DNA of 64,000 nt from Patiria miniata (GCF_015706575.1 NW_024037076.1:8156777-8220776); one strand, 5' to 3'. Positions 47,870 through 62,800 are shown, counted from the first letter of the stretch. Program-made: numbers and translations. The notes: generated by a model from the letters alone, not told the origin.

Positions 47870-50800
47870 GTAAGTTGGATTGACAAACTGTGTGATGTTC
47901 AGAATATCGCGACGGTATTCTACATGTGATTTTTCGTTGCCAAACCATTTGGCAACATCAGGCCCATAATGCGTAGGGTGTCTTGGGAGTCTTTCACTGC
48001 AACATGCTGCGAGTTTATTTGAATGAGATTCGGAGACAATGTACTCAACCACCTTGGGAATCGTACTGCAACTTAGAGCTTTTCAGATCGGGCATTGTGA
48101 CTGCTTTGGTTACAAAACCAGAGATTCCTCTCAACAGCCCAAAGATGTGAAGAGGTAACGATGAAGAAAGTCCAGCTCAAGTTCAGTTGTATGTTTGTAC
48201 ACTAGATTCAAATCGTCACTTCATTAAGTTAACCTCATTCTACAATCATAGCAGTGGGGTCCGCAGTGGATAAACCAAGCTATAGAAACATGTCTGGTAG
48301 CCCTTCAACCCGACCTGTTATGCTGAACTATAGTTCAAGTAAATTACTGGGATGGGAGATCTGTTTCCCATTATCAGTTTTTTTTTTTACCATTTTCTTT
48401 CATTGAGGGTTTTACTCTACGTTTTTTTTTTGGGGGGGGGTTATAACCCTGGTATCGCATCCTGCATCACGGTAGAGAAACATATATATATCCTGGCATC
48501 CTTCAGAACATATGACGCAGGCAATGTCATTAATGACACGAAAAAAACTTTGAACTCAGCAGTAGCAAACGAGTATTAAATTCAGTCTTTTCAGTCAAAT
48601 GTAAATAAGGCATGATTATTCAATATGAATCCTGTTTGGGTATTGATCATAACACGCAAGCGTAAAACAGCTTACGTCGCCGAAGTAAAATCACCACATG
48701 GTTTAAGGTTATGTTATTTTTTCTTCGAGGTTTGGATTTCTAGGAAGACCAAGATGTGGGTGTGACATGGGGACATAAAGAATTGGTATTCCGTAATACG
48801 TATACGTTCGTGATAATACCACGTACATCAAGTTCTACAATTCGAGTTCTTTCATTTGGTTCAAAAGTAGTTACCGTTGACCAATCGGTGGTTGGCCTAA
48901 ATATTACGCCAGGGTCATGCAGTTCTTTTCATCACAGATTCAGAATGTCTGGTGAAAAGTGGTTGGTAAAAGTTGCTGGGCGGTGAATATGTTAAAATAT
49001 AGGTCGATGAGGCATTCTGAGAAGAATTGGAGCATGCATACAAAGCTATTACATGCAGAAAATGTGCATTAGACCAAAAAAAAAAAGTATTCGGTCTCTG
49101 GTCAGACCAAAGTTCCGGATTTGATGCGGCGATCTGGCTTTTTTTCCTTTCTTTTTTTTCCCTCAAGCTTGGATTGTACAGACAAGGTGGGGTACTATTT
49201 TGCTTTTTTGGTGTCCTCATGTACATTGGTGTCCGCCATAATTTGCCTTGGTGCTCTCGATCATTTGCCTTGGTGCAATTTCCCATTCCTTGGTGCTCTT
49301 TGGTAAAAAAAAATGAGAAGGTGCAGCAATAAAGAGCGCTGTTGGAGCTACCGCGGAACATTTTGGAAAAAAAAAGAAAGATTGACGCGGATAATTAAAA
49401 TCGACGCGCGCTGACCAGAGACTGACCTTTTTTTTGGCCTTATTGACACAAACAAAACCCTGAACTCAGCAGTAACAAACGAGTATTAAATTTTCAGTCT
49501 TTTCAGTCAAGCCAAATGTCAATAGGCCTTGATTATAAGATGAAATAACCAAGGGTCATCAGAGTGCGGTGAGGGTTGATAAGGTGTCTGGGCGTGTGGG
49601 GGAAAGGCCTGAAAAGCTACGGGATCTGCTTGGGTCAGTTGGAGAGGGTGTAAAGGTAAAGGATCGTATCTGTCTGACGTCCAGCGGATTGAAGTGGTGG
49701 CAAATTAAAGTAGTCTTAGTACGGAGGGATAAACTAAACGTCACCACTGTTCTCGAGGACTTGTAAATGTGGAAGAAGATCTGGAGGGAGGCATATAGAC
49801 TAACCTTTCACCCTAATATAGATACATGTAATTGGCCCAACAATCTATACTCTTATGGTGATAGGCTACTCTATAATGGCACTGTAGTCATCTTGCGTTT
49901 GTTTATGGTGTAAATCGAGGACACACACGTGCCACATTATCGATGAATCGAGGACAGGAACCAATTCGAGGACGACCTCGATTAGAAAACGTGTACAAAA
50001 CCAATGAGAGCTGTTGCGAAAAAATAAGAGTACAAACTAAGGAAAGGGAAAGAGGAACTAGAGAAAATCCTCGATTTACACCATAAACAAACGTGTGTGG
50101 GTGTGTGCTTGTATTCAAGATATATGGATGGGTAGACGTCTCGTGCATTCATTGTTTATGACTTAATATAACAAGGCAAACCTCCAAGATAACTGCCGAA
50201 CGCAATCCATCTATAGAGGCTTTAGCGTTCCACACTGCCTTCCTGAACTATCTTCTCTTTGAAACTTCATCACTCACGATTCGAAAAAAAACCCGGAGGA
50301 TAATGTTTATTTAAACCCAAGATATAAGAGGGTATAAGACCCAAGTTCGAAAGTATAAGACAAAAAGGTGTATTACTCTACGTGTGGCTACAGTATACAA
50401 ATAATGAATGTTATGTGGAGATTGCACGAATGTGAAACATTCGTTATTTGTTTTATACAACGCCTGAATAAATCCTCGTCATCTGATTGGTCAGAGCCAC
50501 CAATCGCGTGACCGTGCAATTTACCGTGAAATAGAACTTCTATATTGGGGGTGTGGCTTGGCCGTGGGTTGGGACGAATAATTCAACGACATGTGATCAA
50601 CGAGATACCAATCAGATGAAAGGGATTTATTCAGGCGTTGTATAAAAGGAACTATGGTCGTCCTTTTCCACATACAACTCATACTTCATGGGGGATTTCT
50701 CAAAATACTTAAACTGCAATCAAGATAATTGTCAATCGTCATGAATCATGCACAGATTTATGAATAATGCTCCATATAGTAGCAGGGTGATAATGCCCTT

Positions 50801-53800
50801 AATTTGTGTGATCGTTGGCTTTGAAAATTATTACTGTCCTCTACTCGTGTTTTTGTAGCTGCTCTATTGTTGCATTTGCTTTGATGTTTTTCTGGTCAAG
50901 TTTTCAGGGATGAGGATCTTTCATGCACGACTTTTTATTTGCCAGTTTTGACCAAATATTATGAAATCTATTAGCAAAAGGTTAGTTCGTAGATAAGCTT
51001 GTATTATCCGTACCTGGCACGGCAAGAATGACAAATATATCCGACGTATTGTGTGTTGTGATAGTGACAATGCCAGGCTCCCTTCAGTACTGAAGTTGAC
51101 TTTTTACCCGACTTGTGTTGACATAAAACTCAACTTTGCCCAACACTTAAAGTTGCAATTCGTCGTATTATCAAACTGGGCGTGTAGGTGACCTCGAAAG
51201 CGGTCGTCGGTTAGCGCAGTGACTGAGGCCATAATTAAATAAGTTAGATTCTGCACTCGAGAATCAAAGGTTACTTTTCACGTTCAGCAAATCATTTACC
51301 AAAAACAAAATCATTGATTACTCTTTGTTAATGATACATGACGTCAGTGACATATCTTCGAGCTAGATTTAAATACATAACAAAATTATTAGCTGCATAT
51401 GCTTATGAGTAACGTACTTATATTTCTTTTTTCATGATATGAGATTAAAAACACCCGAGTAACATAGATACGATGTGATGCGGAATGCATGCTTACCCTG
51501 TTAATATAACACCTCTACGTGTGAACTTTAAGGGTAATTTTAATAAAGGTTGATTTAAGAAAACGATGGGAGTTTGAGTATATAAACACCCTTTACAGTC
51601 TTTCACAAACACTGAAAAGAAATTAGAAAAGACGGGAAATGATATAGTGACATGTTGACCCCACCCCACTTGCAAATATTACTAAACTAGTCAAGTATAC
51701 CACAAATGTAATTCTGGGTGCAAACGAGTTGAACTACATTCTTAACATTGTCTTGAATTAAACCAATATTTCCAAATATAATCGGACATTTCCCATCGTG
51801 TTTTCCACTTCAAGTTATTGCCCAAAGTTCTCTGATTTCTGCATTAAATTTAAATTACATCAAAATTAAAACAGAGATATTTGTATTCATATTGGTTGGG
51901 GGTACTCCCCACCCCACCCGTCATCCATCAGTGCTGACATGCACACTCACCAAACCCCAACCCTATCGCCAGCTCCAGGCATTAGGAGGGAGGGTGCCTG
52001 CCACGCCCTATTTTAGCTGCTCAGATCTTTCACACAGTCGATCCACACGTCTGTATCTTCAATTTTCAAATAAATAAATTGTACAGATATATGGCTTCTG
52101 TTTATTAAAGTCCCAGGAGTCGTAATGTAGTTTTATTCTAACTTACGACTCTGAAAATACTGTACATTTTTCTTTCATATCTCCAGTAGTTTCTGCCAGT
52201 GATGGCGATAGCTGTGGAGTCGGCTGGATACAATATGGCGGTCTGTGTTACCAGATTGTTTCTGGGTCTGCTTCGTGGTCAAATGCACGTCTGGATTGTC
52301 ACAGCAAAGGAGGAGATTTGGTCGTCATACCCGATCAAGAAACAGCCGTAAGATTCTCGTTAATTCACACACAAGTTGAAGTGCCCCCCCCCCCCAAAAA
52401 AAAACACCGCCAAAAAACAAAGTATTTGTGCATAATCATGGTTAAAACAATGTTTTGAACCAAAGGAGAGTAAATTAGTATTATATTATAATTGTTGATG
52501 TTTTTATTATTTGATATGTTTTATATGTTTTTTTAAATGATGTAAATCTATGGAATTTGAATTTGTTTTTCCTTCTGTGAAAAAAGTTTGGTTCAGCTAC
52601 AAATAGTGGGGGCACTTTAAATTCTAAAATAAATGGGGGGGGGGGGGAGGGAGGTAAAGTTATACATTCTTTTGAACGATTTACAAAATGAATTTTTCGA
52701 ACCTTGACAGGACTTCCTAAATGAGACGATGGTTGGAGTTGCTGCCCGGCATTGGATTGGCTTGCACTCCCGTAGTGATACTCCTGGCTTTGTATGGGTA
52801 GATGAGTCAGTAAATATCTCTCAGTTCTCGTAAGTATGATAGAATATCAATAGATACAAAATTTGACTGGTACATTTTCTGTGGGTTGGGGGGGGGGTGG
52901 TTCAAAAATTCCCAATTGCTGGCAATGGAATGAAGAGTGTTCATGTTCTTTTTTTAAATGATAATAACTATGTTAAGACGTTTTACTATTTTACCATCAT
53001 GTTACTCTTCCCATCAACAGGTGACTGTCAACTATTTATTGATCAATTCAAAATTGTATGCTATCATTGGAGATTATAATTTGATATTTGACATGTTCTT
53101 GTATTTGTTGTTTTTTCTTGAAGGAAGCTTTGGGAAACTTTCAGATACTTCTGGAAATAGTAAGATAACCCCAGACCTGGCTACGAAGGTTTTATTAGGG
53201 ACATTCTGGTCACGAAATACCACCTCCCTTCCAGCAATCCCCACCCATCCACATGGCATTCTCTGCCCTTCCCAGTACACTCCTGACTCAAACACTGCAA
53301 AAACTGCAGTGTTAAATTTACACTGTTGGTATCTATATAGGACCATCTGGTGTTAAATTTTACTGGTGTTGTCCTATATAGATACCGAATGGTGTTAAAT
53401 TAACACTACAGTTTTTGCAGTGTATATGAACAACAATGTAATAATGGCTTTTATACATTGACATTCTGCAGGAACTGGGCTCCAGGTCGGCCAGCCCCTC
53501 CGTCTATCTGGGTTGTAGATTGCGTAGCTCTTAATTCCGGATCTAGTCTTTGGTACGATTACGGATGCGGGTCTAGAAATTCCTACATATGTCAACGTGA
53601 AATCGGTAAGTCATTCGTGGTGTTGTTATGCGTCAAACTGTTTCATGAGATTACTATTTAGTATGTAGGTCCCAGATCAACTGGAGTATATCCGTTCACC
53701 AGTAAACATCTTTCTGTCTGGCTGTTATCCAGGTAGTTCTAAACGGGAGTGATCAGAATCTCATGTGTCTCTTCCTACTCCAATAAGTCAAGAGTAGGTC

Positions 53801-56800
53801 TATGTGTCTTTCGTTGACGCAATCAAAAATCGAGCTAGTGCTTTCTGCTGTTTAATAAAAGAAAAAGAAAAAAGGAAGTTGTGTTAATTGCCACAATCAC
53901 TGTAAAGTACCATGTAGGGATAACCGATGTATAAAGTTACGGCAGCAGTCCAACAGCAACAACTTTTTGGAGAGAAAGGGTGGGATATTTTTGGACAACT
54001 GTGACACAACTTTTTCCTTAACCTATAGTGAGCACTTCAGGACAAAGATGGAGTTTCATGTTTGCCTCTATATGCCAGGTGTTTTACCAAAGTGTGATGT
54101 CGGCAACGGCTGGCGAAGCCACAACAACAAATGCTACAAGAGGTTGAGATATCGGAGAAATTGGCAAGATGCAGAAAGTCTATGTGCTTCATATCCAGGA
54201 GGTCACCTGGCCTCAGCCACTAGCCAGGATGATGTGGCATTTATCACCAACATTCAGGCTACGCATGCTACAGACGTATGGATCGGGCTCACCGATGTGG
54301 TAGGTTACTAACTTTGCGTGGAGTAATAAGTGTGCAGTATACGTGCCTTTATAGCAACCAGTAGAGATGCAAGAGGATAAACTGACGTTACACGTGTATT
54401 ATGAATGTCTGTATGTAGAAAGCAAATTAAAAGGCTCACATTGTTTTGCACAGTTTGGTCATAATGAGCAATTTCTCAAAATGTGACCTCACATTCTGGC
54501 TACATGCTCTGTCTCTGGCCACGGCTTTGACTGTGACTGTAGGACTGTTATTCTGTAAATGCTTCATCTCCAAACAAAAGGCAAAGATTCAAGGCTTTCA
54601 CTATGGATTATTTTATTAGATGTTTTCATTAGCATGAAATAACTTAAGTCAATAAACTTGATCCTAAAGTGTGAGATGAAACTGATGTTTAGGTATGGTC
54701 TGAAGTCTCCATACGTCGGAACAACATACACAGGCTACATTCGCTTTTTTCCTGCATTTGATGATAATAAACAAATTAAAGAGAGCACCTTTTATCTCTT
54801 TTTTTTCCTTCTGAATCCATCCTTAGAACCGCACTGTCGGGAACTACACGTGGTCTGATGGGTCTACCTACACTGCAAGCTACACCAACTGGGATGACAA
54901 TGAACCGAACAACGCGTAAGAATAACAAACGGACAGAAACTGATGCCGTTTGCTCCTTGCATGGAGCAAAGGGCAGTTCCTTTTGAAACTTTGACCCACT
55001 TTCGGGCTTAATGTTGTCCCTTTTTACAGCGAGTCACTTAGGAGTGCAACCAGAGATTTTGTTGAATTCATTGATGCCAATTGATTTTTACCAATTCTCA
55101 TTTCAGCTACTTCAATTCTGGTGGCGATTGTGGATCAGTTATGGGCGACGGCCTATGGCGCATCCAGAGATGTCGATGGGACTGGAAGTATCCATTATGT
55201 GCAGTATCTGAAGGTTGGTAGCGTGTTTGTGTATGTTTGATTGTCTGCCTATTCTGCTGGAGTCTTCCTGTTTCGTATTGATGATAAAAGTGTGAAAATG
55301 AATCATTAAAATGTTCATAATGAGCCACAATTGCAGCACAGTTGGTCGACTGATGACAATTAATGATACCATCGTGCAAAGGGCTTGTAAACGTATACAT
55401 TTATGTGAACATATATACTGCTTTTCTTGGACGAGACAGGTTTTAGGGTCGTTGCGTTTAATTGGTGATATTCATTTAAAAGTAGCTTATGAAATTGACT
55501 TTTCAGTCATTATTATTTATCAAGTGGTGCAACTTTTTTTTTTTAATATGAAATGTATTATTTTTGGGGTTTGGGTTTCGTTTATTTTTACTAAACCTGT
55601 AATTAACATTGGTCATTGTGTGTTGGTTGGTGGTGGAGGTGGCTAGCCCCCCCCCCCACCCTCCTCCTCGCACAACCATCCACTTTGATCCGCCCCTGTG
55701 TTGCGAACATTGTTTTCTACAGGTACCTGTGCACCGGGGTGGCATGCTGTGAATGGTCACTGTTACCAAGTCAACTTTAACGTACGCAAGACCTGGACGG
55801 ATGCCAAGCATTACTGCGAGGCCCAGGATGGATATCTGGTGACAATACAGGAGTAAGAGCTTGCTTTCTCTCTTTAAGAATTATGAGAATTCAAAGCCAC
55901 AGCCCCCTCAGCTTTAAGAATTTTCCAAGTCGGTAGTAGTACTGCTACTACTGCTGTACCTGACCATCAACTGTTCGTCGTGACCTCCAACCTCCCCGGT
56001 CAAGGGGAAGAGACCGGCACTCGATTGGCGACAGCTGAACAGCATCCGCTGCCTGTTTAAGCCAAGTAAGCCGAGGAAAACCACGAGGCCTCGTCCAAGT
56101 TGGAGGCCGATACCTCAGGTGCAACTTGACGGAAGCGTCAAGAGCAAGACGGGCAGAGGCAGGAGCTTGGAGGCGCCGAAGCTGGTAGTCCCCCCATTGC
56201 TTTGCCTTGCCTAGGCTATGCCTATGAAATGTCGGATGTAGCCCTCATGATCGTTCCAAGTTGACCTGTCTTCTGCTTAATGATTGTCGTACCCATGAAA
56301 GTTGTGAGGTCATCTCTCCATCTTGTTTTGCTTGCCTCTTCTTTTTTTCCTGTCATAGGTTGCCATTCTGTTATTTTTTTGTCCATCTGTTGTTATTTCT
56401 GCGAGCCAAGTGCCCAGTCCATCTCCACTTTGACTCTTTGATCTTTATGTTGACATTTGTTAGCTGTCGAATGACAGTACATCTCACTTTGTCTCTAATA
56501 TCTTTGTTTCTTTGACCCGTTATAATTAATTAATCATGCAATACTTTTCTTTATTTAATCCACGCACTATACTTAAAGCAGCAAACGTTTTCTGTCCAAA
56601 AAGTATTGATTTTACTTCTGATGCAAACATCCTGAGGTATTTGAAGTCTCTAAATTTTGATCTTTATGTTTTTTTGTTTTTTAAGATCATTTGAAACAGA
56701 CCTCATTCAAAGCTTCCTCCCAGATCTGATCGACTTGGGCATCTCAACGCTCTTCATCGGCATTTCAGGTCAGTCTTTATAGTTGAATGGACGTTTCTTT

Positions 56801-59800
56801 TTCAGCATTTAATATTTACAGTCAGTACCATCAATCAGCAATTGAAAAAAAGACGTAATTGTAATCCTATTTTGGATAAACTGCAATCATTTTGAATGTA
56901 TACTAAGAAAGTACAATAAAAGTGACACATTACGTGCATATCTGTTTTAAATTTCAAGCAAAGTAACTTTGCATTTGTTAAAGGAAAATCAAGGTTTTGG
57001 TCAAAGTTTGTGCTCAGAATGTCTTTCAGTGAACGTCCCATCTCCACGTCTAACGCCCTCGCCTGTTTATTTCTTTAATAAACAGATCAAGAAACAGACG
57101 GGGTATTTGAATGGGTCAATGACGGACCCACAACCTACCAAAACTGGGCTCCTTCACAACCAATCAACACAAACCATACCGACTGTGGATATATCTATAC
57201 AGGTTTGTACATCACATCATTTCTCACCAAGACTATTTCAGGAACCGATGAGAAACTGAAATGATTCTTGAAATAGCATTTGAACTTTCTTCATTTACTC
57301 AATGGAGTTTTCAGAAAACAATGTAAAAACCATGGACCGATAATGAGCAATCAGTGCAATTTAGAAGCACACAAAATCGTTTGCATTTATCCCAAAACTA
57401 AACCAGAACTGTTGTCAAAAAGCTTACTTGGATTAAAGATGGCACTTGTTGTAAGAAAAACCCTTTGAAATTATTCTGTCTGGCTTGCTGTCTTGTAGAA
57501 GAAATCAAGAAATGTAAGTGATATCCACGATCAGTCAGTTGACTGATAATTGTAAATAAAGTCTATTGACAAAAACACGTTTTGTGATCAAAAAGGTGCC
57601 GGTTTTGCAGAGGTTTTTCACTGTTTTCTCGGAAAAAATGTAATATCCACGGAGCTGGAATTCCAACAGGTAACAGTCTTCTTTGAATTTTGGTTTGTGG
57701 TATTTCTTGAAACAAACAAAGTGAATGCATGAATTGCAAATGATCCTTTTATATGTCTTTAGTAAAAACTTGTTTATCTCTATTTGTATCTTGGTACCAA
57801 CATTTTGTTCCAGGCAATTTGGCTGCCCAGTGGCTGGCTGGTGACTGTTTTGAGCTTGGGGCTTACATCTGTGAGATACATGCAGGTACTTTAATTTTCT
57901 CTTTGCGTGCTTTTTTTCTTTCTAAAATCAGATCTGATACTTTTTTGCCAAAGTGAACATTTGACATGTTCCTAATATTTTTGTATAACTCTGCGAACTC
58001 TTTTTTTCCTATTACACTTACAGGAGTTCCTGTAAAACCTGTGCCGCCAGAAATGGGTGAGTTATAAAATAGAAAAAAAAACACATTTAAAAATGTTCCT
58101 TTTTACCATAACGAGTTGCAGCTTTAAAAACAAACCCAACTCACTACAAGCAATAACTCATCTACTCAATGTACTTTATTCATAATGAAAAGGATGTCGC
58201 AGATTTGCCTATTATCATTTTTCGTTTATTTTGTTCAGAAACGGGCAAATGTGAGCCTGGTTGGGCCCTCCATGGCAACTTCTGTTACGAGTTCAGCTCT
58301 GAAGCTAAGACTTGGAATGATGCGAACATTGCCTGTCTCAACAATGCAAGCCAGCTGGCCAGTATACACAGTGACAGGGAACAGTCATTCTTTTCAAGTA
58401 AGAATGTAATAATAACCAAATATCATTTTGAAAACCGCTGATAAACTTTTGTTTATGTTGCTCTTGATATTATATAGGCCACATCCAAAATGCTCGGCTA
58501 AGGTTTTTGGATTCTAGATGCTCTTTGATGCAATCTGAGGCATTTCCTGGCCACTTTCCCCTGACTTTTTGAATGAAATGTGCTCGTATTTAGCGAGATG
58601 GGGATAGGTCATCAAAGTTGATTTATAACGCGCAAAGATCACATCAAAACTGTAGCTTGACTCTCTTCGAGATTCTTTAGCTCGATCCATGATTTTGAGT
58701 CGTCACTGAGAATCTGCTCAATTCGTAACTGCATGTCTGCAAGCGAGCACGTGCTTGTGTTTTGCACAGCTATAGGCCTAGCTGTCAACCGCCGCATAAT
58801 GAAGCGACCTCGCGCGACGGCTCGTGCCGACATGACATAATATGCAATCTTTTGCCATGGGTTTCAGAACCGGATTTAGCTTAGTGAGGTTTTGAGCAGC
58901 GGTGTTTCATTATTGGCATTCTCCATTTGTTCTTTTTCCCTCTTCCTTTCCCCTTTATTCTCCATTCTCCATTTGCCTTTTTAACCGACAACACCATGAT
59001 TTTGCCGACAAAACTGACTAATGGGGGCACTCCCTATTAGTCAGTTTTGTCAAAGGAAGGGGAAAGGAAGAGGGAAGAAGAAAAGTAATTTAGACATGGT
59101 CTCACTGACTAGGGCCCAGTTTCATGGGCTACCAAGCAAAAAATATCGCGGAGCTAATTTTCGTACTAAGCATAAGTTACTGATAATACAAATGGCACAG
59201 AAACATCAGTGGGATTCACGTACAAGTCTGATTTTATTTCAGCTCGAATTGGCGTCATTCAAAGCTCTGTTTGGATTGGACTTAATGACAGAGTGGTGGA
59301 AGGAAACTTCACCTGGACAGATGGAACGCCTGTAAGTCCTTGCCCTCCTATTTGTTTTTAGTCTATTTTGTTCCACTTACACTTTGGCAAGATGTAAGGT
59401 TGTGGGCTTGCCAATGCCCCTTGTGTGTCCCCCACCCCTTTTAAAGCATTTAGTAGTAAGGAACCGTTATATAACCAAAGATCTACCCGAACCCTTTTAT
59501 ACCGTCAATCTTTAAAAACTCAATTCCATTGGCCATAACACTCTAGGGTGGTGTGCATATATAACTTATCAAAATTGACACTTCAAAAATACACTTTTTT
59601 TTTTTTTTTTAGTCTTTTGTTTTCAAGTATTGAGAATCGTTACGTGAGTATTACCCTCAGCGTGCATGGGGAAATATTGCAAAACTTCCAACATTTTGCA
59701 TTTCTCTTTCATGACAGTTTGACTACCAGAACTGGATGTCAGGGACCGGTGGTTGGTCAAGGGATTGCGTGACTGTGCTAGAAGGGCGAGATCTTGGAAT

Positions 59801-62800
59801 GTGGACGCCTGCAGTCTGTACAAGGAACCACAGATATGTCTGCAAAAAGCCGAAGAGTAAGAAAATGTCGGCTGAAACAAAATTCAAGATTCAAATTGAA
59901 CATGTGTTTTAGACAGTTTGGGATACAGCTTGAAATAACACTCCTTGTATCATGGACATACCAACATTCCGTTCTTAAGCCTGCACATGCATTTTTTGTA
60001 CTACGACAACTCAATGTCTAAATGAGTACTTAACTTGATCTTTTGTTTTCATCATACAGTTGATGATGGAACTGTCCACACGCCTGCTCCTCCACCAACT
60101 CGTAAGTACGACACTAAGATCTCGTAAATGCAGTCGGAGGAATTAGAAGATGAAAGTCAATCATTTTGAAGTCTACGTGAATACATTTAAGTAGTTTACT
60201 GTTCATTCACTGGAAGACAACAGCGGGATTGTTAAATGACATTTTCTCAAAAGTTAATTTTACAACTTCGATTTTGTAGGTGGACTATACAGGGTGAGTA
60301 AAAAAAAAGAAAACCATCAGGCCAAAAAAAAAAAAGTCTCCGGTTTCTGGTATGCGCGCGCGTCGCCGTAGCCATGCGCGTCGGCAAAATGAATTTTTTT
60401 TTTTCAATGAAAGATGATGTCTCAAAATCGCCAAACTCACTGGTTTGACTGGAATCCTGCTGCTGCACAATTTTAACGTGTTTTTAGATTGGGTTATGGT
60501 CGAGAATAAGGTTTATGTGGCCTCTCTGGACTCCCATATATTTGCACTAAGTTTAGTCGGGCACCATTTGCAGTCATCAGCCGACATTTGAAGCAAAAAA
60601 ATCAGGCAAAAACAAAAAAAAGCCGCGTCGCCGCACCACTTTTTGGGGAAGCTCCATATCAGAAACCGGAGACTTTTTTTGGCCTAATGTCGGTTGTATT
60701 GTTTTAGTGATGTTCTGCATGTAGCACTTTTAAAATCTAGGATATAAAAGCCCAATTCATAAGCTTTTTTTTAGTACAAAAACCATTCACATCACTCATG
60801 TACTTTTCAAGTTACGGAATTTTAAACTGAATCACCGTTTTGAAGTTCTGACTCACCCTGTATTTCCGTCACTGAAATCAGTACCCCGTTGTTAAAAGCC
60901 ATTAAAAACCTCTTGTACAGCAGAATCCATACATTCAAATATCTGAATTCTTAAAAAGGCCGACCTAATCCTAATTGTTTGATGACAGGTCACTTTTAAT
61001 CATTAATCTATTTACAGCATACTGATCATAATTACGAACCAAGATTTGATTTTCTTGGATGCAGCTGGCTTTGAGTCGCGTTGTGGCTGGGGTTGGGAGT
61101 ATGACGTCGCCTCTGAAACATGCTACACCTTCCGGCCAGACAGCTCCGAAAACTGGCAGGACGCCCTCTATCAGTGCCGTGTGGAGGGCGGGGATCTCAT
61201 CAGCATCACGGGACTGGAGGACCAGCAGTTTATAAACAGTGAGGGCAGTGTTGTAATCTAGACCGATCACAAGTCTGGCCACAAGTCACTATAGTATTGT
61301 TAATGTACCCTGACGTGGTGCAGCCCCTATTAACGTGGCGCACTGTAAGTTTTCGCCTCTATCGCCTTGCTAGAGCAAACGTTTTACCTAAAATTTCACA
61401 CTAAATGATATTCAATCGAGCTATAAACATACCCGTTCATAAATCGGGAGTTTATCAAAGTTAGCAGAGACGTTTATTTTGGCGTGCTTACCGATTTCAT
61501 TTCGAAGTGCACGGTGAACCCTTTGAAAATGAGCCAAAAAATTAGAAAACAAAATTTTCTGACAAACTTCTGCTTGGGTATGTAAGTAGACAGAGCCTAA
61601 TAATGGTTTATTGGAATTTATCAGCTTTAAAGATGTTCATAAAAATATGTTAACTTAAGATTTTTTGGAGATACAGAGCCCATTTTTGTGCCAAATTTCC
61701 GGACACAACCGTTTTTGACAATTTCGTACGATATTACATCATATTTCAACTCTGGATTTCAGCCATCGGTAATCGCTTGCAATCAAATGTCTTCCCCCCT
61801 TATTTCTGAGCTTTTCTCTTTCAGGTCGTCTTCAGTTTTCAGGAGCTTTATATACTTGGATGGGTTGTAACGACCTAGGGAGGGAAGGCGGATGGGAGTG
61901 GAGTGATACGTCACCATTTGCGTTCGTCAATTGGGATTCAGGTACAGATGCTTCACGATTTATCCATTATCAGTGATTCATAAATCATACCTAAGACAGT
62001 TTACCCATTCCTATTGGTCGAGAGCCAGTCGCGTGACCGGTTTTAAACGGATGATAAAGACCGGCTGGCACTTTTGCAGCGTCACATGAAACTTGGACCC
62101 CTATGAAATCAGGTGCCTTTTACCCGTTTTATTGATTGAACGTTCACAATCCTCACAACTAGGCATGTACAATACTACCGTTGAATCAGTATTTCGTAGT
62201 CCTAAATTCACACTACACGGGACAACTGCGTTATGCGCAACATCGGCTAGGGTAATATCAGCATCCAGACTCCAACCGGTCTTAAACATAGTGTTTAAAA
62301 CCGGTCAAGCACATATTTACTCCCTTATTATGAATATAATGGAACTTGACTTTTGACACATAATTTGTGGTAAAGACCTGGCGCAGTCACAAATTTATGA
62401 GTTGTGTATAGTAACATTCACGCTGAGAACTTATTTGAGTTTTGATTAATTGTTTTTATTCCAGTACTTCATGTTTAATAGTAAGCAGGTGCAGTTGTAT
62501 ATTGCAAAGTGCAATTTTCTAATAACCACGGTACTCATTACAAAGGGATTAATGTCTTTGTCACAGTTCATTTGAATAGCTTTTGATGTAACTATATGAT
62601 TAACTTGTGTCAAACCTTGGAACACTGCAGTGTCTTGTGATGAACTTGGTTTGGTTGGGTTTCCAGCCAGTATATGGCAAGTAGGGAAAACCTTGAATGT
62701 GAATTCCCAGTTTTCAAGTCAATGATAACTCAGGGAATTTGAGAAAAATACCCCCCGTCCAAAAAAAGGAAGAAAGAAATCCAGAAAAAACTCTGGGAAT

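Larger units (their letters stand above)
47870..52186 (+). other. First intron of gene B, repeat-filled
   Basis: 4.3 kb without recognisable exons. Contains the second copy of the ~440 bp repeat (48638-49060), foldback elements at 49071-49440, 49896-50093 and 50451-50647, and an unrecognised 65-codon open frame at 49569-49766. Confidence 0.55.

Noticed and set aside
48352-48579. Hydrophobic plus-strand frame (MGDLFPIISFFFYHFLSL) as an alternative gene B signal peptide
   Set aside because: No donor of phase 1 follows the hydrophobic part, whereas the exon at 47785-47869 has a perfect donor, the right phase and a better cleavage site.
49569-49766. 65-codon plus-strand open frame (VSGRVGERPEKLRDLL...)
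   Set aside because: Composition looks protein-like and it may be a fragment of an old element, but I recognise no family, and no splice context connects it to gene B.
50641-50647. TATAAAA as a gene B promoter
   Set aside because: It is the end of the inverted repeat 50451-50647 and lies downstream of the signal-peptide exon.
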